Assembly (NCBI GenBank): GCA_023412715.1
Contig: JAEZCC010000032.1
Span: forward strand, 1 to 7,801
Direction of reading: 5' to 3'
Origin: Bacillota bacterium
GTDB lineage: Bacteria > Bacillota > Clostridia > Oscillospirales > Acutalibacteraceae
DNA: 7,801 nucleotides
The translations under genes were made by a program, and so were the position numbers. Position 1 is the first letter of the stretch, and each line of letters begins with the position of its first letter. Under the pieces are notes generated by a model. That model was not told the DNA's origin. It searched no databases and saw nothing but the letters and a program-made list of their open reading frames with translations. Positions 1 to 6,756 of this stretch are shown piece after piece.

Positions 1-1241
1 CGGCACAGGCTGATAAGCTGCATCAGTTGCTGGATCTGAGTGTTGTCGTAGTCCGGCGACAGCAACAATTCGAGGGCAGGCATCGGTGTGCTGGTGTTGC
101 CATTCAGAGCTGCCAGCACCTGGTAACAGCGCTGTGCCGCCGAATGGGGAAAATCGTTGCAGGGCGCGAGGGTGAAACCGGCCGGAGCGCTGTCGTCCGG
201 CTGGATACAGGTGTCCAGCCCCCAGCAGGCACACAGCGACCTTGCTGTATGCACCAGCGGTGAGGGCTTTGTCTCATCGGGCGCGGCGGGTTCAGTCGGT
301 GGCTCAGGCTCTGGTAGTGGTGCTTTTTCTGCTTCCGGCGGTGGCGGCCAGAGGACCTTTTCGGCTGGAGGCCCCAGCAGCACCTGCCGCTTGCTCTGTC
401 CATCGGTCAGTTCCGCCAGCAACGTATTCCAGCTCATGCCGCTGCGACAGCTCATCTCGCCGAGCAGTTCGTCCTGCACCAGTTGCGGTACCACGGCTTC
501 CGGCTCGCCGTTGAAGGTGGCGAGGGCGGTGCTGAACAGGTCGGCAAATTCTGGCTGGCGTTCCAGCGGCATCAGCTTTGCCCAGACCTGTTCCGCCGCG
601 CTGCGTAGCGCCAGCAGGCGATCGATAACCTTACGGGTGAGGCCGCCGTATAGCGCGTTAGGGATGCAGGGCAGCAGCCAGTCGACGGTCTGTAACATCC
701 GGCTGATTTGCGACTGGCTGACGGGATAGCCGTCGCGGGTGAGTTGCTCCGCCAGCGCCTGCTGCGTCGGGCATTCAATACCTGCCTCGAGGTAAAGATC
801 GCGCAGGTGCAGGATCCCTTCCGCGCGTTCGATAAACATCAATCCGTTATGCAGGTCGCTTTCCGCCAGATGGCCGATCAGGCACTGGACTTCGCCTTGC
901 TGCGGTGACAGCGTTTCCGGCCATGGTCTGAATGGCCAGCAGACGCGGTGGTAACGTTCATCCTGCGTCTCCTGCCACAGTTCATTGAGGATGGCGAGGC
1001 GCGTATTCCCGCCGCTGGCGAGCATATATTTTTCATCACCGGGGCGACGGGTCAACACTGGCGGGTTATCCAGTCCACGGGCAAGAATTGACGCTTTCAG
1101 CACGTCATAGCCGGGGTTGCGGGTGACGCGGGGATTGAGGGAGAACGGCTGGATTTGCTCCAGGCTGACCTGGACCATCTCCTGTTCTCCGGTATTGCTG
1201 ACGCCGTGAAGCCAGCGGTTGAGCAGGTGTGAAGCGCACAT
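1..1241 (-). CDS. ParB-like protein of PFGI-1/SPI-7-type ICE (3' end beyond window)
   Basis: The frame is open without a stop from ATG at 1241 to position 1, giving 413 visible residues; the C-terminus is cut off by the window edge. The start is set by GGAGG (complement of 1248-1252) six bases before the ATG. Residues 22-88 form a ParB/sulfiredoxin-type domain: VSLEQIQPF, the NPR motif at 36-38, and ASGGNTRLAIL at 75-85 in place of the classical G-E-R-R box. Residues 159-189 read as a helix-turn-helix (QQALAEQL...SQSQISRML), as expected for a site-specific DNA-binding ParB. Residues 299-329 are a proline/glutamate-rich linker leading to a second domain. ICEs of this class carry such a long ParB near ParA and DnaB-like genes and use it in element maintenance or partition; that role is inferred here. 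It lies 16 bases after the AlpA-like gene in the same operon. High GC and codon use match the ICE backbone. The ParB-type domain is secure; the ICE subclass is from memory. Confidence 0.85.
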   Translation of the reverse strand, partial: MCASHLLNRWLHGVSNTGEQEMVQVSLEQIQPFSLNPRVTRNPGYDVLKASILARGLDNPPVLTRRPGDEKYMLASGGNTRLAILNELWQETQDERYHRVCWPFRPWPETLSPQQGEVQCLIGHLAESDLHNGLMFIERAEGILHLRDLYLEAGIECPTQQALAEQLTRDGYPVSQSQISRMLQTVDWLLPCIPNALYGGLTRKVIDRLLALRSAAEQVWAKLMPLERQPEFADLFSTALATFNGEPEAVVPQLVQDELLGEMSCRSGMSWNTLLAELTDGQSKRQVLLGPPAEKVLWPPPPEAEKAPLPEPEPPTEPAAPDETKPSPLVHTARSLCACWGLDTCIQPDDSAPAGFTLAPCNDFPHSAAQRCYQVLAALNGNTSTPMPALELLLSPDYDNTQIQQLMQLISLC

Positions 1242-1257
1242 AATCTTCCTCCGGCAT

Positions 1258-1452
1258 TCAGACATCGCGGGTAAGCCGGATGCGCTGGTGGATCCAGGCA
1301 TCCACCTCGCTTTCCAGCCAGGCGACGTGGCGGCTGTTGAGTCGGATGGATGGCGGAAACTGTTGCAGCTGTATTTGCCGATAAATCCACGATTTACCGA
1401 AGCCGATTTTGTCTTCCACCTGACGTAAGCGTAAAAATCTGTCGCTATTCAT
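1258..1452 (-). CDS. AlpA-family DNA-binding regulator
   Basis: A 64-residue protein whose whole length fits the AlpA/MerR-like winged-helix family common in phages, P4-like islands and ICEs. Visible features are the N-terminal 'RFLRLRQVEDKIGFGKSWIY' (residues 5-24, the helix-turn-helix), the basic wing 'FPPSIRLNSRHVAWLESEVDAWI' region (32-54), and a short basic tail. An ATG at 1458 is also in frame, but AGGAGG (complement of 1459-1464) lies only one base from it. The same Shine-Dalgarno sits seven bases before the ATG at 1452, so the shorter start is preferred. The protein probably binds DNA and controls ICE gene expression or excision, as AlpA does for its element; the target is not known. 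It is followed after 16 bases by the ParB-like gene and preceded by a 132-base spacer holding three 13-bp direct repeats, which are candidate binding sites. Confidence 0.88.
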   Translation of the reverse strand: MNSDRFLRLRQVEDKIGFGKSWIYRQIQLQQFPPSIRLNSRHVAWLESEVDAWIHQRIRLTRDV

Positions 1453-1550
1453 AACCATTCCTCCTGTGTCCAGATTCGTTCACATCAGCACGATGGGCGT
1501 TGTTATCAAAGCAGCAGCGTCCCTGCCAGGCAGTAAAAATCCTTATCTGG

Positions 1551-1589
1551 GTTAGTGAGAGTTGTTAGTTGAAATGGTTAGTTGATCGC
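1551..1589. repeat. Three tandem 13-bp direct repeats (iteron-like)
   Basis: Three units begin at 1551, 1564 and 1577, exactly 13 bases apart. Each opens with GTTAGT: the first continues GA, the second and third TGA. The two downstream units share the nine bases GTTAGTTGA, and the remaining bases of each unit diverge. On the minus strand, the direction of the neighbouring genes, the core reads TCAACTAAC. They lie just after the stop codon of the 296-residue gene and before the AlpA-like gene. The array could be a regulator or partition-protein binding site. The period is directly visible; the function is inference. Confidence 0.55.
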
Positions 1590-1590
1590 G

Positions 1591-2481
1591 TTACGGCGGT
1601 GCGCCGCGCTGGAGTGCGGTTTTCAACGTCTCGGGGCTCAGCGGCAGGTGCATACCTTCCTCACGCGCCCAGCATTCGAAAATGTTCAGCAGTTTGTAGG
1701 GATGCTCCAGCATTTCCTCGTCCAGTTGCGGGTTGTGCTTGCAGGCCAGCCAGAGCAAACGGGAAAGCGCGGAGGTGATCCGCTCCTTTGATTCTGGTTG
1801 ATGACGGGTCAGGAAGGCTTCGAGATGAGTGCGGCGGATGACGAACAGTGCGTCAGGAGGCAGCGTGTCCTGCAGGTAGCAGACGGACAGACTGAGCCGG
1901 GATTTCAGGTCATTGTGGCCATTACCATATAGCTGGCCAATCAGCAGATGAAGCTCTTCCTGGAGGTTGTTTTGCGTGGCGAGCAGTTCCAGTAAAAGCT
2001 CCCGCAACGATTTGCGGCAACAGAGTTGGTAGTAGCTGTCGTTTTCATCGCAGACCACGATGCCAATCTGGTTGCAGCAATGGGTATCATTGGGGCAAGG
2101 GCGATTCAACGTTTTCGCCAGTTGCTGGTGGAGCAGCAGGCGCTCAATGCCGATTAACGGCAAATTCCACAGATGGCTGGTGGTCAGTTGCAGAGTTGGG
2201 TCGCGTCTGCACGGCGGCGAGTTTGCCATCACTTTGCGGTTGCCGGGTTTGTTGCACTGCGAAGGTGGAAAAGGAGGCTTACTGAATCGGCAGGCAAAGC
2301 GGCAAGGCGGATTGAGTGGTCTCAGCAGAACGGGCGAAGGGAAGTAGACCGAGAGCGACAGATCGCCGTGCAGGGCATGGCGGATCAGGTCGGCGGGCAG
2401 CAACGTGATGTTGTGCTGCCGGATGACTTCTGCAGCCTCATCCAGCGTCAGCCACTCTTGGCGAATTTTGTGTGGGGGCAT
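1591..2481 (-). CDS. Cysteine-rich ICE protein of unknown function
   Basis: A 296-residue protein I do not recognise by name. The start at 2481 is supported by AGGAG (complement of 2488-2492) six bases upstream. The N-terminal 55 residues (WLTLDEAAEVIRQ..., ending LSLSVYFPSPVLLR) look like a small helical module of the kind seen in phage and island regulatory proteins. The middle (residues 60-155) has many cysteines: C60, C64, C76, C91, C129, C135-C136, C144 and C154-C155, with H134, arranged so that a metal-binding fold is possible. Residues 156-185 are leucine-rich and helical. The C-terminal ~65 residues (KERITSALSRLLWLA..., LSPETLKTALQRG) look like a second compact helical domain. There is no transmembrane segment or signal peptide. 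It is the first gene of the minus-strand ICE operon visible here, followed by the AlpA-like and ParB-like genes, so a regulatory or maintenance role is likely, though not shown. Confidence 0.75.
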   Translation of the reverse strand: MPPHKIRQEWLTLDEAAEVIRQHNITLLPADLIRHALHGDLSLSVYFPSPVLLRPLNPPCRFACRFSKPPFPPSQCNKPGNRKVMANSPPCRRDPTLQLTTSHLWNLPLIGIERLLLHQQLAKTLNRPCPNDTHCCNQIGIVVCDENDSYYQLCCRKSLRELLLELLATQNNLQEELHLLIGQLYGNGHNDLKSRLSLSVCYLQDTLPPDALFVIRRTHLEAFLTRHQPESKERITSALSRLLWLACKHNPQLDEEMLEHPYKLLNIFECWAREEGMHLPLSPETLKTALQRGAPP

Positions 2482-2630
2482 GGGTAACTCCTATTAGTTA
2501 CGTATGATGAGTACTATCTAAAAAAGCCAACTAAAGCGAGGTAAGGTGAGTTCTTTTAACTGGTTGTTTTGTATGTGATCTATTGGTGTTTTTTTTAGGT
2601 TTTTTACTGTTTTATTTAGGAAATCAATGA

Positions 2631-2673
2631 TTACGAATAGGCATAAATATGGTATGATATCCATTAGTATAAT
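2631..2673 (+). promoter_or_regulatory. Candidate sigma-70 promoter(s) of the DUF262 operon
   Basis: TTACGA at 2631-2636 and TATGAT at 2653-2658, separated by 16 bases, form a plausible -35/-10 pair. A perfect TATAAT lies slightly downstream at 2668-2673 without an obvious -35 box and may be an alternative start. AAAGG at 2684-2688 is the Shine-Dalgarno, eight bases before ATG 2697. Both -10 candidates are touched by the dyad at 2658-2684. Predicted from sequence only. Confidence 0.5.
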
Positions 2674-2684
2674 ATCAATGGATA
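2658..2684. promoter_or_regulatory. Inverted repeat framing the -10 region (candidate operator)
   Basis: TATCCATT (2658-2665) and AATGGATA (2677-2684) are perfect 8-base inverted arms with an 11-base spacer that contains the TATAAT box at 2668-2673. The dyad starts inside the upstream -10 box and ends at the Shine-Dalgarno. A dimeric repressor bound here would block transcription, and in RNA the hairpin could mask the ribosome binding site. No dedicated helix-turn-helix regulator is seen in the operon, so any repressor would be host-encoded, one of the three proteins itself, or the AlpA-like protein. Confidence 0.45.
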
Positions 2685-2696
2685 AAGGCTTCTGTT

Positions 2697-4643
2697 ATGA
2701 ATTTTGAAGAGCTTATAAATGATATTGAAAGACTCTTAATTGGTAAAGAGTTGCAGTCTATAAATCCTAACACCCCCCCATTATTCCTTTTAAAAATAGA
2801 CAGGGATATTGGTAAATATTACGTGTCTGTTTCTTTAAATGCTAAGCCTACGGCAAGGTCAATTTCTGAATTTGAATATATATTTAATGACTTACTGCGT
2901 AAAGGGTTTTGTAATGTAGATCAGTCATTATATGGTAGCTCTTCAAGCCGTAATCACCCGGAAACAATATTTGCAAACTTGCCTTATATTCAATTCTTTA
3001 AGTTCAAGAAAAAGAAACATATATTATTACGTAATAAAAATGTACACGAAGCAGGTCAACTTTCTGAATTACAAGGGGCTGAGTCTCGTGCTATAAGGAA
3101 GCAAATAGAAAATTATTTATCTCTAAATTTAAGTGAAATTGCAGAGCAGCAGTTAAAATCATTGGAAAAAATGTTCGATGCGTATGATGCTATTTTAAAA
3201 AAATACCCAGGGGATATCCCTGTTATAATGGCTGAGCAAGGCTTGTTGGGATTAAAAAACATTAGCGAAGTACTGATTAATTCTTATGTTTCCTTGGATT
3301 TTGACAGTAGTGGCGATAAAATAAATAAATTAAGTAAATTTAAACAGGTGGAGTTATTTAAAGAAGATTTATCTTTAGAGGATTTAATTGAGTCCCCTGA
3401 GATAAGTGGAGTTGATTCAGGTGATAAGAATATTGAGGAACAATCGGAATCAGAATTAGCACCTGAGCAAAAACGTACGGGCATTGCAAAAATGCTTATG
3501 ACTACACCAGTTTTAACACTAATTTTTGATCGTGTAAGATATGATGAAATTGAGTTACAACCTGACTTTCAGAGAAAAGACCGAATTTGGCCTGACGACA
3601 AAAAGTCAAAACTTATTGAATCAATATTAATGAAGCTTCCATTACCGGGGTTTTACTTTGGTGAAAAGCCAAACGGTAACTGGGTAGTTATTGATGGCCT
3701 TCAAAGAACGACTACAATTTGTGATTATATGAGTGGTCATTTCTCATTGAAAGGGCTCTCTATTTTAGAGCACTTAAATGGAAAGAGTTTTAAAGATCTT
3801 ACTCGAACCGAGCAACGAGACATTAGAGAGTATCAAATTACGGCTTACCAAATAGAACTAAATGATGATAGTTCTGAATTGGTTGTAGAACTATTCCATA
3901 GAATAAACACTTATGGTGTAAAGTTAAGTAGTCAAGAAATAAGATCTGCACTTAATAAAGGCAATAGCGTAACCTTTTTACGTTATTTAGCTTCATTAGA
4001 AACGTTCAAAAAAGCGACGCAATTTAAAGTAAAGCCGGACAGGCAAAAAGATATGGAGCTCTGTTTGTCCGCTCTTGCTTTTATGGTACTTGGTTATAAT
4101 AACTATGGCCAACATTCGTATGATCATTTTTTATGTAGTGCAATGCAGAAGCTAAATAATTATCCATTAAGCATCATTAATAAAGAAGAGATTGATGCTG
4201 GAACAGCTCTTATTTCTCCTTCAAGTGAAGTCTTTTTAACTTTATATTCAAAATATAATCAGGCTTTAATCTTAGCAAATGAAGTTTTTGGTGAAATAGC
4301 TTTTTCAAAAGATCCGGAAAATAAAAAATCACCTATTAATAAACAACTCTTTGAGTTAATTGTTACTGTTTTCTCTGTATTTGACTCACATCAAAAGGAG
4401 ATGATGTTAGCTAATGGTGATAAATTTATTGATAGCTTATACTTGGCTATTGAGGAGAATAGTAGTCGATATGCTAAGTGGGAGTCTGATACATATGAAA
4501 AGGACGATAGAGGATTTAGAGACTCAATATCTACTTCGACAGGTAAAAGAATATCTGTTGTATATCGATTTGATGCTTTTTTAAATATCCTTGAAAAAAG
4601 CACAGGAATAACTATTGATAGTAAATTATTACAGGGGGAGTGA
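2697..4643 (+). CDS. DUF262 (GmrS/ParB-like) protein with long N-terminal extension
   Basis: A 648-residue protein. Residues 265-470 carry the DUF262 domain, the ParB/sulfiredoxin-like fold found in GmrSD-type and other anti-phage proteins. Its motifs are in order: QPDFQRKDRIWP (288-299), LPLPGFYFGE (314-323), VVIDGLQRTTTI (330-341, with DGLQR for the usual DGQQR), and FHRINTYGVKLSSQEIRSA (400-418). These are the conserved boxes thought to bind and hydrolyse nucleotide. Residues 1-260 precede the domain where DUF262 often begins near the N-terminus; this part is charged and helical, ending in an acidic linker (residues 219-258), and I do not recognise it. Residues 470-648 are helical with no HNH motif, so the GmrD-type nuclease half is not apparent. 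The start at 2697 follows AAAGG at 2684-2688. The stop overlaps the start of the ATPase gene (TGATG), implying translational coupling. Strong AT bias marks it as foreign relative to the ICE backbone. A defence role, perhaps as NTP-driven sensor or nuclease, is inferred. Confidence 0.9.
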   Translation: MNFEELINDIERLLIGKELQSINPNTPPLFLLKIDRDIGKYYVSVSLNAKPTARSISEFEYIFNDLLRKGFCNVDQSLYGSSSSRNHPETIFANLPYIQFFKFKKKKHILLRNKNVHEAGQLSELQGAESRAIRKQIENYLSLNLSEIAEQQLKSLEKMFDAYDAILKKYPGDIPVIMAEQGLLGLKNISEVLINSYVSLDFDSSGDKINKLSKFKQVELFKEDLSLEDLIESPEISGVDSGDKNIEEQSESELAPEQKRTGIAKMLMTTPVLTLIFDRVRYDEIELQPDFQRKDRIWPDDKKSKLIESILMKLPLPGFYFGEKPNGNWVVIDGLQRTTTICDYMSGHFSLKGLSILEHLNGKSFKDLTRTEQRDIREYQITAYQIELNDDSSELVVELFHRINTYGVKLSSQEIRSALNKGNSVTFLRYLASLETFKKATQFKVKPDRQKDMELCLSALAFMVLGYNNYGQHSYDHFLCSAMQKLNNYPLSIINKEEIDAGTALISPSSEVFLTLYSKYNQALILANEVFGEIAFSKDPENKKSPINKQLFELIVTVFSVFDSHQKEMMLANGDKFIDSLYLAIEENSSRYAKWESDTYEKDDRGFRDSISTSTGKRISVVYRFDAFLNILEKSTGITIDSKLLQGE

Positions 4644-5791
4644 TGAAAAAAATTACGTCTTTAACATTAAAAAATTTCAAAGCTTATAAAGAACAGAGTT
4701 TTGATTTTAGTAATTTAACTGTATTTTGCGGTAATAATTCTGTTGGTAAAAGTACGGCTATTCAAGCTATCGGTATGTTTCTCCAATCAGATATGAATGG
4801 TAACAGTAATCTAAAAATAAATGGCGATTTAGTTCATGTCGGAGACTTCGACGATATTCATAATTTCAGTATGCGTGAGGATGATGTTTTATATTTAAAA
4901 TATACATTTGAAGACGATACGGTTTGCTGGGGATATGGTATAGAAGAAGGGGATGCTAGAGAAGAACTTTCTAGGAAAAATGAATTACCTTTTATTGGGT
5001 GTGATAAACAATTAAGAACTATAACAAACTCACTTAAAGATAACTTTTCATTCCAATATTTGGAAGCGGAGAGATTTGGTCCAAGAGATAATATTCCATT
5101 ATCACAGCACAATTATCATGAAGGTTGGCTTGGGAAAAATGGGGAACATACAATTGAAGTTCTTGAGAGTTTGGTCACAAGGAGGCGTTTAAATTTTTCT
5201 GCTCAAGAGGATCCTAGGAAACATGAAGGAATTATTAATAATAATGTTTTCAATCATATTGAAGCATGGATGTCTGAGATTTCACCAGGGCATCGTATCT
5301 CACCTAGAATTGAGGCTAGGGCGAATGTTGCATTTAATGTCATAATCCCTTCACCTGGACAATTAACGAAACCTATTAACATAGGATTTGGATTTAGTTA
5401 TGCTCTTAGTATTGTCACTGCTTTAATGCTGGCATCAAAAAATGAACTCGTTATTATTGAAAATCCTGAGGCTCATCTACATCCAAGAGGTCAAAGCTAT
5501 TTAGGACGACTTATTGCTTTATCAGCAAAAGCAGGGATCCAGGTTATTATTGAGACTCATAGTGATCATCTTCTTAATGGCATAAGAGTAATTGCACGCA
5601 CAGATCCAACTTTTGATGCTTCTCTTTTTACTCTTTACTATATTTCACGAGAAAATGATGAAACATCTGTCGCCAAAATAAAAATAAATAATGAAGGGAA
5701 ACTTTCCGAATGGCCTAGAGGGTTCTTTGATCAACAATCACAGGATATGTATACGATAATGACAGGCTCTTTTGATCATCCCAATATTTAA
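4643..5791 (+). CDS. AAA ATPase (SMC/OLD-like) with DUF3696 C-terminus
   Basis: A 382-residue ABC-type AAA ATPase. The N-terminus ITSLTLKNFKAYKEQSFDF is typical of RecF/OLD/SMC-like proteins. Walker A is GNNSVGKST at residues 30-38, a signature-like segment is NIGFGFSYALSIV (246-258), and Walker B is LVIIENPEAHLHPRGQS (269-285). The switch histidine lies in ETHSDHLLNGIR (304-315). The last part, with LSEWPRGFFDQ (354-364), matches DUF3696, the C-terminal module of a subgroup of these ATPases. There is no TOPRIM domain, unlike OLD or Gabija GajA, so the nuclease or toxic activity should lie in a partner. The start ATG 4643 overlaps the preceding TGA by one base and follows the G-rich stretch at 4634-4640; a GTG at 4640 is in frame but would sit inside that Shine-Dalgarno. 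It is the middle gene of the three-gene operon and is probably the phage-sensing or assembly motor. Domain assignment is secure; the role is inferred. Confidence 0.93.
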   Translation: MKKITSLTLKNFKAYKEQSFDFSNLTVFCGNNSVGKSTAIQAIGMFLQSDMNGNSNLKINGDLVHVGDFDDIHNFSMREDDVLYLKYTFEDDTVCWGYGIEEGDAREELSRKNELPFIGCDKQLRTITNSLKDNFSFQYLEAERFGPRDNIPLSQHNYHEGWLGKNGEHTIEVLESLVTRRRLNFSAQEDPRKHEGIINNNVFNHIEAWMSEISPGHRISPRIEARANVAFNVIIPSPGQLTKPINIGFGFSYALSIVTALMLASKNELVIIENPEAHLHPRGQSYLGRLIALSAKAGIQVIIETHSDHLLNGIRVIARTDPTFDASLFTLYYISRENDETSVAKIKINNEGKLSEWPRGFFDQQSQDMYTIMTGSFDHPNI

Positions 5792-5810
5792 TATTGTAGG
5801 GACATATAAA

Positions 5811-6695
5811 ATGAAAGCTGGCGTGTTTCTTATTCCTGAATGTTTTGATTTCAATACGGATATTTTATCTTTAAGTTCGGACCTTGATCTGGCTTCGAAA
5901 CTCGTAGTAAATACCCGTTCAGAATTTATTCACTTTATGAAATCTAGGGAGTTTGACTCGAAGATTGCGGAGTTATTGTTTTCCACATCACCTGATTATG
6001 CTGGAATGATGTCAAGATTTTACGATCAGCATCTATCAAAAGTTATAAAAATGGATATTAATGACGATGATATTATTGATATTATAAATAGCGAAGAACC
6101 TAAGTATTCTAACCGTTTGTTATCAATTTTTAATACGGGAAAAAAAGATTTAAATATTAAATATGTTAATAGATTAATTGACTCAGAAATTAAGATGAAT
6201 GATTATTGTACTGATATCTTATTGAATTACCCAAGAAATGACGAGCAATACTGTGAGGATATACAGCAGGTTTATAAAAATTTAATTTTCCTAGATTATC
6301 CAGAGGCAAAAGAATTTAAGACATTTAATAGTCTCAAGAGAATGACCGGTGGTTATGATAATTTCTTGAAGGCTATAACCAATTTTTTAAGTTATATGAA
6401 TAAATTCGAATTCAAAACGAAAGATATGATGGATACATTGAAAATGATGGAGAGTGATTTAGGATCTCCAGTAACTCCGGAAGGAGGGGGGAAGAAAAGC
6501 CGATCTTTGAAAAGAGATTTTTTAATTAATGGAAAGCTATATACAAATGTAAACTGCGAATTCCATTTGAAATTAGAAAATGTTGATGATACTAAGGGAA
6601 ACAGAAAACACCATAAGAATAGAATTTATTTTGGATTTATTATGATAAGTGATAAAAACAGAGTGGCAATAGCTCATATTGGGGAACACATTTGA
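5811..6695 (+). CDS. Unknown third component of the DUF262/DUF3696 operon, putative effector
   Basis: A 294-residue protein that I do not recognise. ATG 5811 is chosen because AGGGA at 5798-5802 lies eight bases upstream; an upstream TTG at 5772 is in frame but would overlap the ATPase gene and lacks a good site. Residues 1-215 are predicted to be mostly helical and charged. A glycine-rich hinge (PEGGGKKS, 223-230) separates them from a compact basic C-terminal domain (231-294) with ordered motifs: NCEFHLKLE (248-256), RIYFGF (271-276) and VAIAHIGEHI (285-294), ending at the last residue. The arrangement of strands with conserved-looking H, K, R, Y and H residues recalls RelE-like RNase folds, but this is only an impression. 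The gene follows the ATPase stop after 19 bases and shares its AT-rich composition, so it is almost certainly co-transcribed. In a defence reading it would be the effector or an adaptor. Confidence 0.85.
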   Translation: MKAGVFLIPECFDFNTDILSLSSDLDLASKLVVNTRSEFIHFMKSREFDSKIAELLFSTSPDYAGMMSRFYDQHLSKVIKMDINDDDIIDIINSEEPKYSNRLLSIFNTGKKDLNIKYVNRLIDSEIKMNDYCTDILLNYPRNDEQYCEDIQQVYKNLIFLDYPEAKEFKTFNSLKRMTGGYDNFLKAITNFLSYMNKFEFKTKDMMDTLKMMESDLGSPVTPEGGGKKSRSLKRDFLINGKLYTNVNCEFHLKLENVDDTKGNRKHHKNRIYFGFIMISDKNRVAIAHIGEHI

Positions 6696-6705
6696 AATCA
6701 TTTTA

Positions 6706-6734
6706 AACCTACTGATAGTATATATCAGTAGGTT
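6706..6734. terminator. Perfect 12-bp stem-loop between convergent genes
   Basis: AACCTACTGATA (6706-6717) and TATCAGTAGGTT (6723-6734) are perfect inverted arms with a five-base loop. The structure lies 10 bases after the stop of the third defence gene and 22 bases beyond the stop of the convergent restriction-like gene, the usual place for a shared bidirectional terminator. The stem is only moderately GC and neither side has a strong T-run, so termination strength is uncertain. Confidence 0.6.
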
Positions 6735-6756
6735 CATGTTAATTTGATGTTCTTAG

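Larger units (their letters stand above)
2482..2696. promoter_or_regulatory. AT-rich divergent intergenic region
   Basis: This 215-base spacer separates the minus-strand ICE operon from the plus-strand DUF262 operon. Base composition changes sharply across it: GC-rich to the left, AT-rich to the right, with T-runs around 2590-2615. The right half carries the promoter and dyad listed separately. On the minus strand only the Shine-Dalgarno of the 296-residue gene (2488-2492) is clear. Its promoter is not convincing: TTGGCT near 2525-2530 could be a -35 box, but no good -10 box follows. I see no gene in this stretch. Confidence 0.6.

Noticed and set aside
104..403. 99-residue minus-strand open frame
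   Set aside because: It overlaps the continuous ParB-like frame in another phase; its composition (Arg/Ser/Pro-rich) is typical of an out-of-frame reading of GC-rich coding DNA.
157..729. 190-residue plus-strand open frame
   Set aside because: Antisense to the ParB-like gene; low-complexity Ser/Gly-rich translation and no ribosome binding site.
2173..2487. 104-residue plus-strand open frame antisense to the 296-residue gene
   Set aside because: Fully inside a well-supported gene on the other strand, with no domain signal.
5772..5810. TTG start giving a 13-residue longer third defence protein
   Set aside because: It would overlap the ATPase gene and lacks a good ribosome binding site, whereas ATG 5811 has AGGGA at ideal spacing.
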